Notes: generated by a model not told the origin, from the letters alone. Counted from the first letter of the stretch, positions 1-9,130 are shown. The stretch is DNA of 64,000 bases from Hydrogenophaga palleronii NBRC 102513 (GCF_001571225.1 NZ_BCTJ01000003.1:124001-188000), one strand, 5' to 3'. Made by a program: numbers and translations.

Positions 1-520
1 TGAAGCCGACCACGTGCGCCGCCGCTTCGCCTTCGGGGTACTGGCGCTTGTACTCGCGGCGCTGGTAGATGCCCTTGATGCCCAGCGCGGCGATTTCCTT
101 GGCCACCGGCTCGTCCACCTGGCGTTTGACCCAGACGAAGGTCTTGTCTTCGGCCGACAGGCGCTTGCGCAGATCGGCCAGCGGCATCTCCAGCAGCTTG
201 GCGAGCTGGCGCAGGTTGGGGTCGGCGCGGTCCACGTCTTCGGGAATCGCCCAGATGCTCTGCGCCACCACGCTGGAGGCCAGGATCAGGCCATTGCGGT
301 CGAGCACGCGGCCGCGGTTGGCCGGCAGCTCCAGTGTGCGTGCGAAACGCACCTCACCCTGGCGTTGGAAGAAGTCGTTGCCGATCACCTGCACGTAGGC
401 GGCGCGGCCGGCCAGGCCGGCAAAGGCCACGGCCAGCGCAGCCACGATGAACTTGCTGCGCCACACCGGCGTGCGGCTGGCCAGCAGGGGACTCGCGGAA
501 TAGTTGATGCTGCGACCCAT
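1..520 (-). CDS. ftsI: Penicillin-binding protein 3 (FtsI), N-terminal part, cut by window edge
   Basis: This is the septal peptidoglycan transpeptidase of the divisome. Only the first 173 codons are in the window; the gene runs off the left edge. The ATG at 520 opens a protein with a short cytoplasmic N-terminus, one membrane segment (about residues 25-45, rich in Ala/Val/Gly) and then the PBP dimerisation domain, where the RGRVLDRNG-type motif of class B PBPs is readable (residues about 75-85). The catalytic domain is outside the window. The start lies 2 bases after the ftsL stop, so it is in the mraZ-rsmH-ftsL-ftsI operon in the usual order. Identity is clear from the motif and position. 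Confidence 0.93.
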   Translation of the reverse strand, partial: MGRSINYSASPLLASRTPVWRSKFIVAALAVAFAGLAGRAAYVQVIGNDFFQRQGEVRFARTLELPANRGRVLDRNGLILASSVVAQSIWAIPEDVDRADPNLRQLAKLLEMPLADLRKRLSAEDKTFVWVKRQVDEPVAKEIAALGIKGIYQRREYKRQYPEGEAAAHVVGF

Positions 521-522
521 GT

Positions 523-825
523 TCAGCGCTCCGGCGTGGGGGTGGCGGCGGCCGGCGAGGGCTCGAACACGGTGACGTATTGCGTGATGCCCGGCGTGAC
601 CGGGCGCATCTGCAGTTGGCGTGTCGCCAGCAGCTGCACCCGTGCGGGCGTGGCCTGGGCGCGCTTTTGCACCTGCAGCTGTTCGTGCTCGGACTCCAGC
701 CGGTGCGACTGCGCGTTGGAGCGGTCGAGCGCGGTGTAGAGGCGGCGCGAGTCGTACTGGGTGTGCACCAGGTAGAAGGCGCTCAGGATCAGCGCTACCA
801 GCAGCACGAGGTTCAGGCGGATCAT
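523..825 (-). CDS. ftsL: Cell division protein FtsL
   Basis: This is a small bitopic divisome protein that partners FtsB and FtsQ. It has 100 residues: a very short N-terminus, one membrane helix (about residues 4-20, [17 protein letters not shown]), then a Gln/Glu/Arg-rich segment that could form the periplasmic coiled coil, and a Pro/Ala-rich C-terminus. The start overlaps the end of rsmH by 4 bases and the stop is 2 bases before ftsI, which supports translational coupling. Sequence alone is weak for this fast-evolving family; position between rsmH and ftsI decides it. Confidence 0.9.
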   Translation of the reverse strand: MIRLNLVLLVALILSAFYLVHTQYDSRRLYTALDRSNAQSHRLESEHEQLQVQKRAQATPARVQLLATRQLQMRPVTPGITQYVTVFEPSPAAATPTPER

Positions 826-1748
826 GCCGGCGCCTCCGTGCGCACGGCCACGCGCATCACGGCGCTGCGCGAGCGCGGGTTGCCCTTCACCTCTTCGTCG
901 GACGGCATCACGCGCTTCAGGCCGCGCAGGGCCATGGGCGCGGGTTCGGCAAACGGCACGCGGCGGTCCACCACGGCGCGCGAATGGCGCGCCATGAACT
1001 GCTTGACCATGCGGTCTTCGAGCGAATGAAAGCTGATCACCACCAGTTTTCCTTCCGGACGCAATACGTGCAGGCTGGCCTCTAGCGCTTGTTGCAGCTC
1101 TTCAAGCTCGGCGTTGATGAAAATCCGAAAAGCCTGAAATGTGCGCGTTGCAGGGTCCTTGCCCGGCTCGCGGGTTTTGACCGCGCCAGCCACGACTTCG
1201 GCCAGCTCGCCGGTGGTTCGAAAAGGGCCCCGTTCCTGTCGGCGACGATCAATCGCCTTTGCAATCGGTTGAGCAAACCGTTCTTCGCCATATTCACGAA
1301 TGACCTCCGCCATGGTTGAGACGTCGGCCGTCTCCAGCCACTGAGCCACGCTCTGGCCGCGCGTGGTGTCCATGCGCATGTCCAACGGTCCGTCGTGGCG
1401 AAAAGAAAAACCCCGTTCGGGGTCGTCGATCTGCGGGGAGCTCACGCCCAGGTCCATCAGCAGTCCGTCGGCACTCGCCGCCCCCAGCTCGCCCAGATGG
1501 CAGAACCCCTCGTGCCGGATGGAAAAACGGCCATCGCTGGCCGCCAGTTCCTGCGCCGCCTGCACCGCCTGCGGATCCTTGTCGAAGACGGTCAGCCGCC
1601 CCTTGGGGGACAACTGCTCGAGGATCAGACGGGAGTGCCCGCCGCGCCCGAAAGTGGCGTCGACGTAGTGGCCGTCCGGGTTGATGGCGAGGGCTTGCAC
1701 AGCCTCGTTCAACAGGACGGTTTGATGGTTCCATGCGCTTTGCACCAC
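822..1748 (-). CDS. rsmH: 16S rRNA (cytosine-N4)-methyltransferase RsmH (MraW)
   Basis: RsmH methylates N4 of C1402 in 16S rRNA using S-adenosylmethionine. The protein is about 308 residues, normal for the family. It shows the SAM-binding stretch [11 protein letters not shown] near residue 32, the [11 protein letters not shown] motif near residue 108, and the late [13 protein letters not shown] motif. The reading frame stays open upstream into mraZ, but the conserved start [12 protein letters not shown] follows directly after two GTG codons. I take GTG at 1748, 5 bases after the mraZ stop, with AAGG just upstream; GTG at 1745 is an equal alternative. It is the second gene of the mra/fts operon. 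Confidence 0.95.
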   Translation of the reverse strand: MVQSAWNHQTVLLNEAVQALAINPDGHYVDATFGRGGHSRLILEQLSPKGRLTVFDKDPQAVQAAQELAASDGRFSIRHEGFCHLGELGAASADGLLMDLGVSSPQIDDPERGFSFRHDGPLDMRMDTTRGQSVAQWLETADVSTMAEVIREYGEERFAQPIAKAIDRRRQERGPFRTTGELAEVVAGAVKTREPGKDPATRTFQAFRIFINAELEELQQALEASLHVLRPEGKLVVISFHSLEDRMVKQFMARHSRAVVDRRVPFAEPAPMALRGLKRVMPSDEEVKGNPRSRSAVMRVAVRTEAPA

Positions 1749-1753
1749 GGCCC

Positions 1754-2170
1754 TTACAGAGAGAAGTCCTTGAAGACATCGGGCATCTCGGCCTTCATGG
1801 CCTCGGCTTCCTTGTCCGCATAAACCTGCGCGTCCCACAGCTCGAAGTAGGCGCCCATGCCGAGCAGCACCACGTCCTTGCTGATGCCGGCGCCGTTGCG
1901 CAGCTCGGGCGACACCAGCACGCGGCCGGAGGCGTCCATGTCCATGTCCATGGCGTTGCCCAGAAAGATGCGCTTCCACCACTGCGCCTGCATGGGCAAC
2001 GAAGCAATTCGGTCACGGAACTGTTCCCAGGCGCTGCGCGGGAATACCATCAGGCATCCGTGCGGGTGTTTGGTGATGGTGAGTGCCGTTCCCAGCGCGT
2101 CACGGTGCCGGGTCGGCATGGACAACCGACCCTTCGCATCGAGACTGAGAGAAGACGCACCCTGGAACAC
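1754..2170 (-). CDS. mraZ: Transcriptional regulator MraZ
   Basis: MraZ is the DNA-binding repressor of its own division/cell-wall operon. The 138-residue protein carries two AbrB-like half-domains, each with the DxxGRxxxP-type signature ([10 protein letters not shown] near residue 10 and [14 protein letters not shown] near residue 79). The start is a GTG at 2170, with AGGGG about 10 bases upstream. It is the first gene of the operon; rsmH follows after 5 bases. A clear operator of four 10-bp repeats lies 20-60 bases upstream, which fits autoregulation. Confidence 0.95.
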   Translation of the reverse strand: MFQGASSLSLDAKGRLSMPTRHRDALGTALTITKHPHGCLMVFPRSAWEQFRDRIASLPMQAQWWKRIFLGNAMDMDMDASGRVLVSPELRNGAGISKDVVLLGMGAYFELWDAQVYADKEAEAMKAEMPDVFKDFSL

Positions 2171-2187
2171 CGCTGCTAACCCCTAAA

Positions 2188-2230
2188 AGACACTTTTCAC
2201 CACTTAATTGCACCTTTTCCCACTTTATCA
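2188..2230 (-). promoter_or_regulatory. MraZ operator: four GTG direct repeats at exact 10-bp spacing
   Basis: On the minus strand GTG recurs at exactly 10-bp intervals four times (plus-strand CAC at 2191, 2201, 2211, 2221), each followed by an A/T-rich stretch such as GGAAAA, CAATTAA, GTGAAAA and TCTTTTA. MraZ is known to bind direct repeats of this kind, spaced by one helical turn, in front of its own gene. A TAAAGT-like -10 with an upstream TTGCGC overlaps the distal repeats. The operator call follows from position and repeat pattern, not from a binding test. Confidence 0.8.
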
Positions 2231-2279
2231 GGATTTGTCGGGGGCGCAATGGCCGTGCTACACATTTTTTCAATGAAAT

Positions 2280-2343
2280 CAAGCACTTAGGAAGCATTTA
2301 GAAGCCAGCCGGATTTCAAAAACGCATTAAAAGCAAGCACTTA
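2280..2343. repeat. A/T-rich leader with repeated CAAGCACTTA units upstream of mraZ
   Basis: The gene-free stretch 2171-2499 between mraZ and hslU holds, besides the MraZ operator, two exact copies of CAAGCACTTA (2280-2289 and 2334-2343, 54 bp apart) and a related AAGCATTTAG at 2292. It is much richer in A/T than its surroundings. These units could be binding sites for a second regulator of the division operon or part of a curved promoter region. No protein is known to me for this motif. Confidence 0.4.
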
Positions 2344-2415
2344 CAACAGGCACTGCAAGTGATGCTTCAAGCCCATGCCGCCGGCAGGGCTGTATGAACG
2401 ATCAGGTGTGGAAGG

Positions 2416-2484
2416 AAAAAGCCGGCGCAACACCCGCGACGCACGGTGCGGGTGGGCCGTTCGGACGCCCGGCGCGATGCCGGG
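2416..2484 (-). terminator. Possible terminator after hslU
   Basis: Two GC-rich hairpins follow the hslU stop on the minus strand: CCCGGC/GCCGGG (2468-2484) and CACCCGC/GCGGGTG (2431-2454). A run of five T follows (complement of 2416-2420), but about 10 bases after the second stem, so it is not a textbook terminator. It would separate hslVU from the mraZ operon. Confidence 0.3.
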
Positions 2485-2499
2485 GCCCGGAAAGCACGC

Positions 2500-3843
2500 T
2501 CAGAGGATGTAGCGCGAGAGGTCTTCGTTGCGGCTGAGCTCACCCAGGCGGCCATCGACATAGGCGGCATCGATAGTGATGCTCTGGCCTTGCAGGCGCG
2601 TGGCGTCGAAGCTCACTTCGTCGAGCAGGTGCTCCATCACGGTGGACAGGCGCCGTGCCCCGATGTTCTCGGTGCGCTCGTTGACGTCGCAGGCGATCTG
2701 CGCCAGGCGGCGGATGCCGTCGGGCGCAAACACCAGCGTGACGCCTTCGGTGGCCAGCAGCTCCTGGTACTGGCGCACCAGAGAGGCATGGGTCTGCGTC
2801 AGGATGGCCTCGAAGTCATCGACCGACAGCGACTGCAGCTCGACCCGGATCGGGAAGCGGCCTTGCAGCTCGGGGATCAGGTCGCTCGGCTTGGCGAGGT
2901 GGAACGCGCCGCTGGCGATGAACAGGATGTGGTCGGTCTTGACCACGCCGTATTTGGTGCTCACGGTCGTGCCTTCCACCAGCGGCAGCAGATCGCGCTG
3001 CACGCCCTGGCGCGACACCTCGCCGCTGCTGCCACTGTCGCTGCGCGAAGTGACCTTGTCGATCTCGTCGATGAAGACGATGCCGTTCTGCTCGGCGTTG
3101 TGCAGCGCGCGGGTCTTGATCTCTTCCTCGTTGACCAGCTTGCCGGCCTCTTCGTCGATCAGCAGCTTCATCGCTTCGGCGATCTTGAGCTTGCGTGTCT
3201 GGCGTTTGCCTGCACCCATCTGGCTGAACATGCCACGCAGTTGTTCGGCCATCTCTTCCATGCCGGCCGGGCCCATGATTTCCATCGGCGAGCGCTGCTC
3301 CACCAGATCGATCTCGATCTCGCGGTCGTCGAGCTGGCCTTCGCGCAGCTTCTTGCGGAAGGCCTGCCGTGCCGTGCTCTCGGGCGTGGCCACCGCACTC
3401 GCCTGCGGCTCCGCCGCCACGCCACGCGGTGGCGGGATCAGGATGTCGAGGATGCGGTCTTCGGCCGCGTCTTCGGCGCGCACGCGCTGCTTGCGCATCT
3501 CGACCTCGCGCGTCTGCTTGATCGCGATGTCGGCCAGGTCGCGGATGATGCTGTCCACATCCTTGCCGACGTAACCGACCTCGGTGAACTTGGTCGCTTC
3601 GACCTTGATGAAGGGCGCATCGGCCAACCGCGCCAGGCGACGTGCGATCTCGGTCTTGCCCACGCCGGTGGGGCCGATCATGAGGATGTTCTTGGGTGTG
3701 ATCTCGGGCCGCAGCTTTTCATCAACCTGCTGGCGCCGCCAGCGGTTGCGCAGCGCGATGGCCACGGCGCGTTTGGCGCCCTTCTGGCCGATGATGAAAC
3801 GGTCGAGTTCGGAAACGATTTCTTGTGGCGTCATCGAGGACAT
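2500..3843 (-). CDS. hslU: ATP-dependent protease ATPase subunit HslU
   Basis: HslU is the AAA+ unfoldase that feeds substrates to HslV in the cytoplasm. The protein has 447 residues (E. coli about 443). Walker A GPTGVGKT is at residues 57-64 and Walker B is in [11 protein letters not shown] near 255. The C-terminal EDLSRYIL tail, which docks into HslV, is intact. The frame is open further upstream, but ATG at 3843 overlaps the hslV stop (TGATG) and gives the conserved N-terminus [14 protein letters not shown]. It is the second gene of an hslV-hslU pair. Confidence 0.97.
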   Translation of the reverse strand: MSSMTPQEIVSELDRFIIGQKGAKRAVAIALRNRWRRQQVDEKLRPEITPKNILMIGPTGVGKTEIARRLARLADAPFIKVEATKFTEVGYVGKDVDSIIRDLADIAIKQTREVEMRKQRVRAEDAAEDRILDILIPPPRGVAAEPQASAVATPESTARQAFRKKLREGQLDDREIEIDLVEQRSPMEIMGPAGMEEMAEQLRGMFSQMGAGKRQTRKLKIAEAMKLLIDEEAGKLVNEEEIKTRALHNAEQNGIVFIDEIDKVTSRSDSGSSGEVSRQGVQRDLLPLVEGTTVSTKYGVVKTDHILFIASGAFHLAKPSDLIPELQGRFPIRVELQSLSVDDFEAILTQTHASLVRQYQELLATEGVTLVFAPDGIRRLAQIACDVNERTENIGARRLSTVMEHLLDEVSFDATRLQGQSITIDAAYVDGRLGELSRNEDLSRYIL

Positions 3844-4388
3844 CAAAGCACCTCCACCGTGTGGTTCATATTGGTGTAGATGCAAAGCTCACCGGCGATG
3901 GCGAGCGACTTGCGCACCACCTCTTCGGCACTCAGCTCGGTGTGGTCGATCAGCGCCTTGGCCGCGGCCTGCGCATAGGCGCCACCCGATCCGATGGCGA
4001 CGATGCCGTGCTCGGGCTCGAGCACGTCGCCGTTGCCTGTGATGATCAGCGAGGCGCTGTGGTCGGCCACGGCGAGCATGGCTTCGAGCCGGCGCAGCAC
4101 GCGGTCGGTGCGCCAGTCGCGCGTGAGTTCGATTGCCGCGCGCACCAGGTGGCCCTGGTGTTTTTCGAGCTTGGCCTCGAAGCGTTCAAACAGCGTGAAG
4201 GCGTCGGCGGTGGCGCCGGCAAAACCCGCGAGCACTTTGTCGTGGTGGAGCTTGCGCACCTTGCGGGCCGTGCCCTTGACGACGATGTGACCCAGCGTGA
4301 CCTGGCCGTCACCGCCAATGGCGACTTGCACGCCCTGGGGTGTCTCGCGCCGCACGCAGACGATGGTGGTTCCGTGAAATGATTCCAT
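3843..4388 (-). CDS. hslV: ATP-dependent protease peptidase subunit HslV
   Basis: HslV is the proteasome-like Thr peptidase of the HslUV complex. The 181-residue protein starts MESFHG followed by TTIVCVRR; in the family the first Thr of TTIV becomes the catalytic N-terminus, so a six-residue leader should be removed here. GDGQVTLG, the [17 protein letters not shown] block and the [11 protein letters not shown] motif are all present. It overlaps hslU by one base. I see no clear sigma-32 promoter in the short region upstream. Confidence 0.97.
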   Translation of the reverse strand: MESFHGTTIVCVRRETPQGVQVAIGGDGQVTLGHIVVKGTARKVRKLHHDKVLAGFAGATADAFTLFERFEAKLEKHQGHLVRAAIELTRDWRTDRVLRRLEAMLAVADHSASLIITGNGDVLEPEHGIVAIGSGGAYAQAAAKALIDHTELSAEEVVRKSLAIAGELCIYTNMNHTVEVL

Positions 4389-4451
4389 GGCGTTTGAGGT
4401 GAGGATGGTCTGTGCGATTGCAACCGCAGCAGATGCGGTTTTGTGCAACAG

Positions 4452-4481
4452 AAAAACAGCGGCGGCCGCAGGAGCGGCCGC
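4452..4481 (-). terminator. Intrinsic terminator of the STAS gene
   Basis: On the minus strand, just past the stop of the STAS gene, GCGGCCGC, a TCCT loop and GCGGCCGC form a perfect 8-bp stem (4462-4481), followed after CGCTG by TTTTT (complement of 4452-4456). This separates the STAS gene from hslV, both read leftwards. Confidence 0.65.
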
Positions 4482-4483
4482 GC

Positions 4484-6370
4484 TCAGTCGATGCGGACCA
4501 CCACCTTGGCGTATTCGGTGATGCCGATGACGTGGAAAAACGCCGACACCAGGCGGTGCGCGTCCACGAACTGCACCAGTCGCCCTTCGGCGTGGTGGCC
4601 CGACACCCAGTTGAGCAGGGTGCCGGCGGCGGAAAAATCGACCCGGATCAGGTGGCGGCAGGAAATGATGAGCACGTCCGCGCCCTTGAGCTTGCGCTCC
4701 AGGGCTTCGAGCGTGGCCTGCGGGTCGCCCCGGATCTCGCCCGAGAGTTCCACCAGCCCCAGGTGGTTGTAGTCGTTGGGGTCGTCGCCATCGGGGATGG
4801 ACTCGCTGTGCGGGTAGCCCGAGGGCACATGCTCCAGCATCGACTCGCCCAGCACCGACTGCCCGGCTTCGCCCGGCTTGTCGGTCGACTGCGAGCTGTA
4901 GTAAGCGCGTGGCTTCTCCCAGCCCGGCGGCGAGACCTCGTAAGTGACGCAGAAATCGAGCGCGGTGAGCTCGAACTCGTCGGGACGATTCATCACGCGC
5001 AGCACCGCCATGCGCAGTTCCCACCACAGCTGCTCGACATCGCGCCGGCCCGACGGCGTCTGGTTCTTGAGCATGTCGCGGAACGCGGCCGCGCCCTGGA
5101 AACGCAGCTCCACGTCCTGGTCGCCCCAGAGGGTGAAGATGCCCAGCAGCGCGCGCGCGGCCTTGAGGTCGATGCTCTCCAGCGGGGTCCAGTCCAGCAC
5201 CCACGGCTGTGGCGCGCGCAGCAGCACGTTCTGCAAGGTGCCCACGGCGTGTGCGTCCAGATCGGCTTCGCTGACCCAGACCGCCCGGTTGTGGCCGGTG
5301 GACGGGGTGTAGACCTTGCCGGTCATGTTCGAGACCTGCTCCGGCATGTCGTACCACTGCGGTGCCGAGCGGTTGAAGCGGTTGACGAAGTCGACCGCAC
5401 GGCTCTCGAAGGGCGCCAGCTGGCCGGTGGCCCGGTACAGATCGAACAGGGCCAGCCAGTCTTCCTGCTGATCGACACGCGAGCCGCCCTCGCCCACCGC
5501 TTCCAGCAGGCCTTGTTCGGCACCGCCGTCGTCGCCGTTGGCAAAACGGATCGCGGCTTCTTCAACCTCGGGGTCCTGCGCGATTTCCTGCACGTCGAGC
5601 GCAAAAAAGTGCGAGGCCGAAAAACCGTTGGCGCCCTGTGCGCCATTGCCGCGGGCCCCGGTGGGCGCCATGAGGCCGGTGCGCGAGACAGACGGCTGGC
5701 TGGGCGCGGGCGCCGCCGGCGTGGGCTCGCTCTCGCGCCGGGGCGCGGGGGGCGGCACAGCAGCCACCGGCGCCAGTACGGGCGCTGGCGGCGGAACCGT
5801 CGCCGGGCCGTTCAGGGCGGCCGTCGATGCGGCCATTCTGGCCATCGGGTTGGGCAGCGGGCTCGGTTCGGTCTCGTCGTACTGGGCCTTGCGCTGGCGC
5901 ACCTCGGCGTCGGGCACGCTGGGCGGCGCCGGCGGAAAGGGCTTGAGCGGCGAAGACGCCGTTCCGCTTTGCGTGCTCATGCCCGAGCCGGTGCTGACCA
6001 GGGAGTCGGGCCCCTTGGTCTTCCACCACTGCATGGACATCTGGGCTTCGATCTCGTCGATCTTCTTGAGCGTCTCGGCGCGGTCGTCCGGCTTGGACGG
6101 CAGGCTGCTCTGGAAGAACGAAGGACGCATGCCCGGACCTTCCAGCCCGGTGCCTTCGCGGCTGCGGATCTTGCGCAGCATGTCGAACTCGCGCTTGCGC
6201 ACGAAGTCGTTGCGCCGCTTGCGCTCGATCATTTCCTTCAGCGCGGCCTTGCTGTACTCGCTCTCGCGATCGGCCATCCGCGTGTCCAGGTCCGACCAGC
6301 TGGTGGTCGGATGGCGCACGAATTTCACCACCTTGGACAGGAAGCCGCCGCTGGAATCGTCCTTGGACAT
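4484..6370 (-). CDS. Large STAS-domain protein of unknown role
   Basis: The product is a 628-residue soluble protein with no signal peptide and no membrane segment. Residues about 1-80 are highly charged, with many Arg/Lys/Glu ([20 protein letters not shown]) and likely helical. Residues about 135-235 are a Pro/Ala-rich linker. The middle (about 250-470) has no motif I recognise. The last 90 residues read as a STAS fold ([14 protein letters not shown], then [22 protein letters not shown]). In anti-anti-sigma factors a Ser at the start of the second helix is phosphorylated; here the DFSAAG serine is a candidate. It is followed leftwards by a terminator and hslV, and preceded by dksA, so it may be expressed with dksA. 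Function unknown. Confidence 0.75.
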   Translation of the reverse strand: MSKDDSSGGFLSKVVKFVRHPTTSWSDLDTRMADRESEYSKAALKEMIERKRRNDFVRKREFDMLRKIRSREGTGLEGPGMRPSFFQSSLPSKPDDRAETLKKIDEIEAQMSMQWWKTKGPDSLVSTGSGMSTQSGTASSPLKPFPPAPPSVPDAEVRQRKAQYDETEPSPLPNPMARMAASTAALNGPATVPPPAPVLAPVAAVPPPAPRRESEPTPAAPAPSQPSVSRTGLMAPTGARGNGAQGANGFSASHFFALDVQEIAQDPEVEEAAIRFANGDDGGAEQGLLEAVGEGGSRVDQQEDWLALFDLYRATGQLAPFESRAVDFVNRFNRSAPQWYDMPEQVSNMTGKVYTPSTGHNRAVWVSEADLDAHAVGTLQNVLLRAPQPWVLDWTPLESIDLKAARALLGIFTLWGDQDVELRFQGAAAFRDMLKNQTPSGRRDVEQLWWELRMAVLRVMNRPDEFELTALDFCVTYEVSPPGWEKPRAYYSSQSTDKPGEAGQSVLGESMLEHVPSGYPHSESIPDGDDPNDYNHLGLVELSGEIRGDPQATLEALERKLKGADVLIISCRHLIRVDFSAAGTLLNWVSGHHAEGRLVQFVDAHRLVSAFFHVIGITEYAKVVVRID

Positions 6371-6421
6371 GGGAAATCGCTACCGGAAAGGGGTCGAGGA
6401 GTGGGTGGCCGGAATCGTGGG

Positions 6422-7633
6422 TCAGTCCCCGAACATCTTCTGCTTGAGTTCCCGGCGTTGCTGGGCTTCGAGCGAAAGGCTGGCCGTGGGACGCGCCATG
6501 AGGCGGCCAACACCGATGGGCTCGCCGGTTTCTTCGCAGTAACCGTAGTCGCCGGAGTCGATGCGCGCGATGGCCTGTTCGATCTTCTTCAGCAGCTTGC
6601 GCTCGCGGTCGCGCGTGCGAAGTTCGAGCGCGTGCTCTTCTTCGATCGTCGCGCGGTCGGCCGGGTCGGGCACGACCACGGTGTCTTCACGCAGGTGCTC
6701 GGTGGTTTCACCGGCGTTGGCGAGCATGTCGGCCTTGAGCTGGGACAGCTTGCGACGGAAGTACGCGAGCTGCAGGTCGCTCATGTATTCGCTGTCGGGC
6801 ATGGCCTGCACGTCCTGGTCGGTCAGTTGCTCGACAGGCAGTGTCTTCCAGTTGTTGGCCCGCTTGGGGTCCTTCTGGATGGAGGATGGCACGGGAGGAG
6901 TCATGACGGCACGTTGATTCATATTGGAAAAAGTCGCTTTAGCAGCGTCGGGGGCGTGTGTGGGCACGACCGCAGCCTGCGTCATCTGTTCCATCATGAC
7001 CTTCTTGGCGGCCCGTTTGCCGAGTGGACGCGGCGTGGGCTCGACCACGACCGGCGTGGCCGGGCGCTTCGCGCTGGAGGATTTTGAAACAGCGGCTGCA
7101 GGAGCGGCCTTGGGAACCGAAGGGGACACGGCGGATACAGCCGCTTTGGCAGCGGGCTGGGTCGTGGCTTTGGTGGCCGTTTTGGCCACCGGTTTCGCCG
7201 TGGCTTTCACCACGGGCTTGGCCGCCTTGGCGGGCGCAGGGGTCTTGGCCGCAACCGCTGGCGCACGGGGCGCGGGGCGGGCGGGTGAGAGTTTTTTCGT
7301 CGCCGCGGCCTTGGCCGCCGGCTTCACCGGTGCCTTGGCCACGGGTTTGGCGGATTTGGCCGGCACGCTGCTCTTTTTGGCGGCGGGCGCGGCTTTGGCG
7401 ACGGGCTTGGCAGCTGTCTTGGCGACCGGCTTTGTGGCTGCCGGTTTGGTGGCGGCCACTTTGCTGACGGGTCTGGTGGTCTTGGCGGCGGTCTTGGCAG
7501 CGGGTTTGGCCACAGCCTTCGGGGCCGGCTTGGCCTTGGCCGAAGCCTTCGGGGTGGCGACCGACACGCGTGCCTTGGCCTCCGTCACGGCGGCCTTGCC
7601 TGATTTCGCTGTCTTGGTTGCCGGGGCTTTCAC
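6422..7633 (-). CDS. dksA: DksA-family RNA polymerase regulator with a long histone-H1-like N-terminal extension
   Basis: DksA binds the RNA polymerase secondary channel and, with ppGpp, adjusts rRNA and amino acid promoters. The protein has 403 residues, against about 150 in E. coli. Residues about 1-215 are almost only Ala, Lys, Pro, Val and Thr in KPVAKAA-like repeats, resembling histone-H1-like tails. The C-terminal 150 residues are DksA: the coiled-coil tip has the key DPADRA (two Asp), followed by LELRTRDRERKLLKKIEQA. The finger keeps one Cys (YGYCEETGEPIG) but the other three positions are not Cys, so no zinc site. GTG at 7633 is chosen because GAGGAG lies 7 bases upstream. The COG0523 gene lies upstream on the same strand. 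Confidence 0.9.
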   Translation of the reverse strand: MKAPATKTAKSGKAAVTEAKARVSVATPKASAKAKPAPKAVAKPAAKTAAKTTRPVSKVAATKPAATKPVAKTAAKPVAKAAPAAKKSSVPAKSAKPVAKAPVKPAAKAAATKKLSPARPAPRAPAVAAKTPAPAKAAKPVVKATAKPVAKTATKATTQPAAKAAVSAVSPSVPKAAPAAAVSKSSSAKRPATPVVVEPTPRPLGKRAAKKVMMEQMTQAAVVPTHAPDAAKATFSNMNQRAVMTPPVPSSIQKDPKRANNWKTLPVEQLTDQDVQAMPDSEYMSDLQLAYFRRKLSQLKADMLANAGETTEHLREDTVVVPDPADRATIEEEHALELRTRDRERKLLKKIEQAIARIDSGDYGYCEETGEPIGVGRLMARPTASLSLEAQQRRELKQKMFGD

Positions 7634-7947
7634 GACGGGTCTCCTCTCAGTGACTGACGAAGCGGGATCTCGGACGGTGCGCAACACCGGGTTCTCGCCC
7701 GGGCTGCGTCACGCGGGCCGCCGGATGCAACGTTATACCCCCATTGCCCAGCGGTGCTCGACAGCGGCAGACCAGTGTCCGCGAGGACGGCTGGCTGGTC
7801 ACTTTGGGCCGCGATTGTAACGATGCCGGTCTCGCCGTCGCACATTCCCTCGGCCACTGCCGGTCCTGCCGTGGGGGAAGCGAGACAGACCGCACGCTCA
7901 CGGGGTGTGAGATCCGGCAATAAAAGGTGGAGGCGGCCAGCTCATGC
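7634..7947 (-). promoter_or_regulatory. dksA upstream region with two candidate promoters
   Basis: This 314-base stretch has no convincing gene. On the minus strand I see TACAAT (complement of 7814-7819) with a weak TGCGAC 17 bp upstream, and TATAAC (complement of 7732-7737) with TCGAGC about 18 bp upstream. Either could drive dksA and would leave a leader of about 90-170 bases. A small frame crosses the region, but its composition and lack of a ribosome site do not support a gene. Confidence 0.35.
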
Positions 7948-9012
7948 TCATGCCAGGCTCTGGTCCAGGCCTTGCACCAGGATGTCCTTGGGCAGGTCGA
8001 TGCCGATGAAAACCATCTTGCTGGTGCGCTGCTCGCCCTCGGCCCAGACCGGCCCGAGGTCGCTGCCCATGAGCTGGTGCACGCCCTGGAAGATCACCTT
8101 GCGATCGGTGCCTTCCATGTGCAGCACGCCCTTGTAGCGCAGCATGCGCGGGCCGTACACCTGCACGATGGCGCCCAGGAAGTCTTCCAGCTTCTCCGGC
8201 ACGAAGGGCCGGGTGGCACGGTAGACGAAGCTTTTCACATCGTCGTCATGGTGATGGTGGTGGCCATGGCCCTCGTGACCGTGCTGGTGCGAGGGGTGGT
8301 TGCAATGCTCGCCGTGCGCATGGTCGTGGTGCTCGTGACCATGGTCATGGTCGTCCACCTTGAGGAAGTCGGGGTCGATATCGAGCTTGGCGTTCAGGTT
8401 GAAGCCGCGCAGGTCGAACACTTCTTTCAGCGCCACTTCGCCGAAATGCACCGGGCGCATCGGGGCGCGCGGGTTCATGTGCTTGAGGCGGTGGGTCAGC
8501 GCAGACAGTTCGTCTTCGCTCACCAGGTCGGACTTGCTGATGAAGATCTGGTCGGCAAAACCCACCTGGCGGCGCGCTTCCTGGCGCTCGTTGAGCTGCT
8601 CGGCCGCGTGTTTGGCGTCCACCAGCGTGAGTACCGAGTCCAGCAGGTACTGCTCGGCGATCTCGTCGTCCATGAAGAAGGTCTGCGCCACGGGGCCCGG
8701 ATCGGCCAGGCCGGTGGTCTCGATCACCACGCGCTCGAAGTCGAGCTCACCCTTGCGCTTTTTCTCCGCCAGGTCCTGCAGCGTGGCGCGCAGGTCGTCG
8801 CGGATGGTGCAGCAGATGCAGCCGTTGCTCATCTGGATGATGTTTTCCGTGGTGTCGGCCACCAGGATTTCGTTGTCGATGTTCTCTTCACCGAACTCGT
8901 TTTCCACCACAGCAATCTTCTGGCCGTGCGCCTCGCTCAGCACGCGCTTGAGCAGCGTGGTTTTGCCCGAGCCGAGGAAGCCGGTGAGGATGGTGGCGGG
9001 GATGAGTGACAT
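7948..9012 (-). CDS. COG0523 (CobW/ZNG-type) GTPase with His-rich metal-binding loop
   Basis: This is a G3E-family GTPase thought to insert or deliver a metal, usually zinc or cobalt. The 354-residue protein has Walker A GFLGSGKT near residue 11, the family signature CICC (NGCICCTIRDD near 64), ETTGLADP near 98 and the SKSD G4 motif. Residues about 218-260 are a dense His/Asp run (DHDHGHEHHDHAHGEH and on), more extreme than in most relatives, followed by the CobW C-terminal domain. It is upstream of dksA on the same strand, but 314 bases apart. COG0523 genes are often controlled by Zur; I looked for a Zur-like palindrome upstream and saw none. The metal is not predictable from sequence. Confidence 0.88.
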   Translation of the reverse strand: MSLIPATILTGFLGSGKTTLLKRVLSEAHGQKIAVVENEFGEENIDNEILVADTTENIIQMSNGCICCTIRDDLRATLQDLAEKKRKGELDFERVVIETTGLADPGPVAQTFFMDDEIAEQYLLDSVLTLVDAKHAAEQLNERQEARRQVGFADQIFISKSDLVSEDELSALTHRLKHMNPRAPMRPVHFGEVALKEVFDLRGFNLNAKLDIDPDFLKVDDHDHGHEHHDHAHGEHCNHPSHQHGHEGHGHHHHHDDDVKSFVYRATRPFVPEKLEDFLGAIVQVYGPRMLRYKGVLHMEGTDRKVIFQGVHQLMGSDLGPVWAEGEQRTSKMVFIGIDLPKDILVQGLDQSLA

Positions 9013-9108
9013 GACAGCAGCAGGCAGTGAGAGAAGCGGTGGCCAAAACGGCAGCCGGGAGTGTATGCCACCCTCGTGACTTGTGCTGCCTTAAGGGGAC
9101 ATACCAGC

Positions 9109-9130
9109 AAAAAGCCGGGCGATGCCCGGC
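9109..9130 (-). terminator. Intrinsic terminator of the DsrE-like gene
   Basis: On the minus strand GCCGGGC, ATC loop, GCCCGGC (9114-9130) is followed directly by TTTTT (complement of 9109-9113). It lies about 45 bases past the stop of the DsrE-like gene and upstream of the COG0523 gene, which therefore needs its own promoter. Confidence 0.85.

Noticed and set aside
4412-7087. An 891-codon plus-strand frame opposite the STAS and dksA genes
   Set aside because: Composition mirrors the opposite strand and no ribosome site or motif supports it.
8990-9110. A Zur box in front of the COG0523 gene
   Set aside because: No A/T-rich GTTATA-type palindrome was found in the region upstream of the start.
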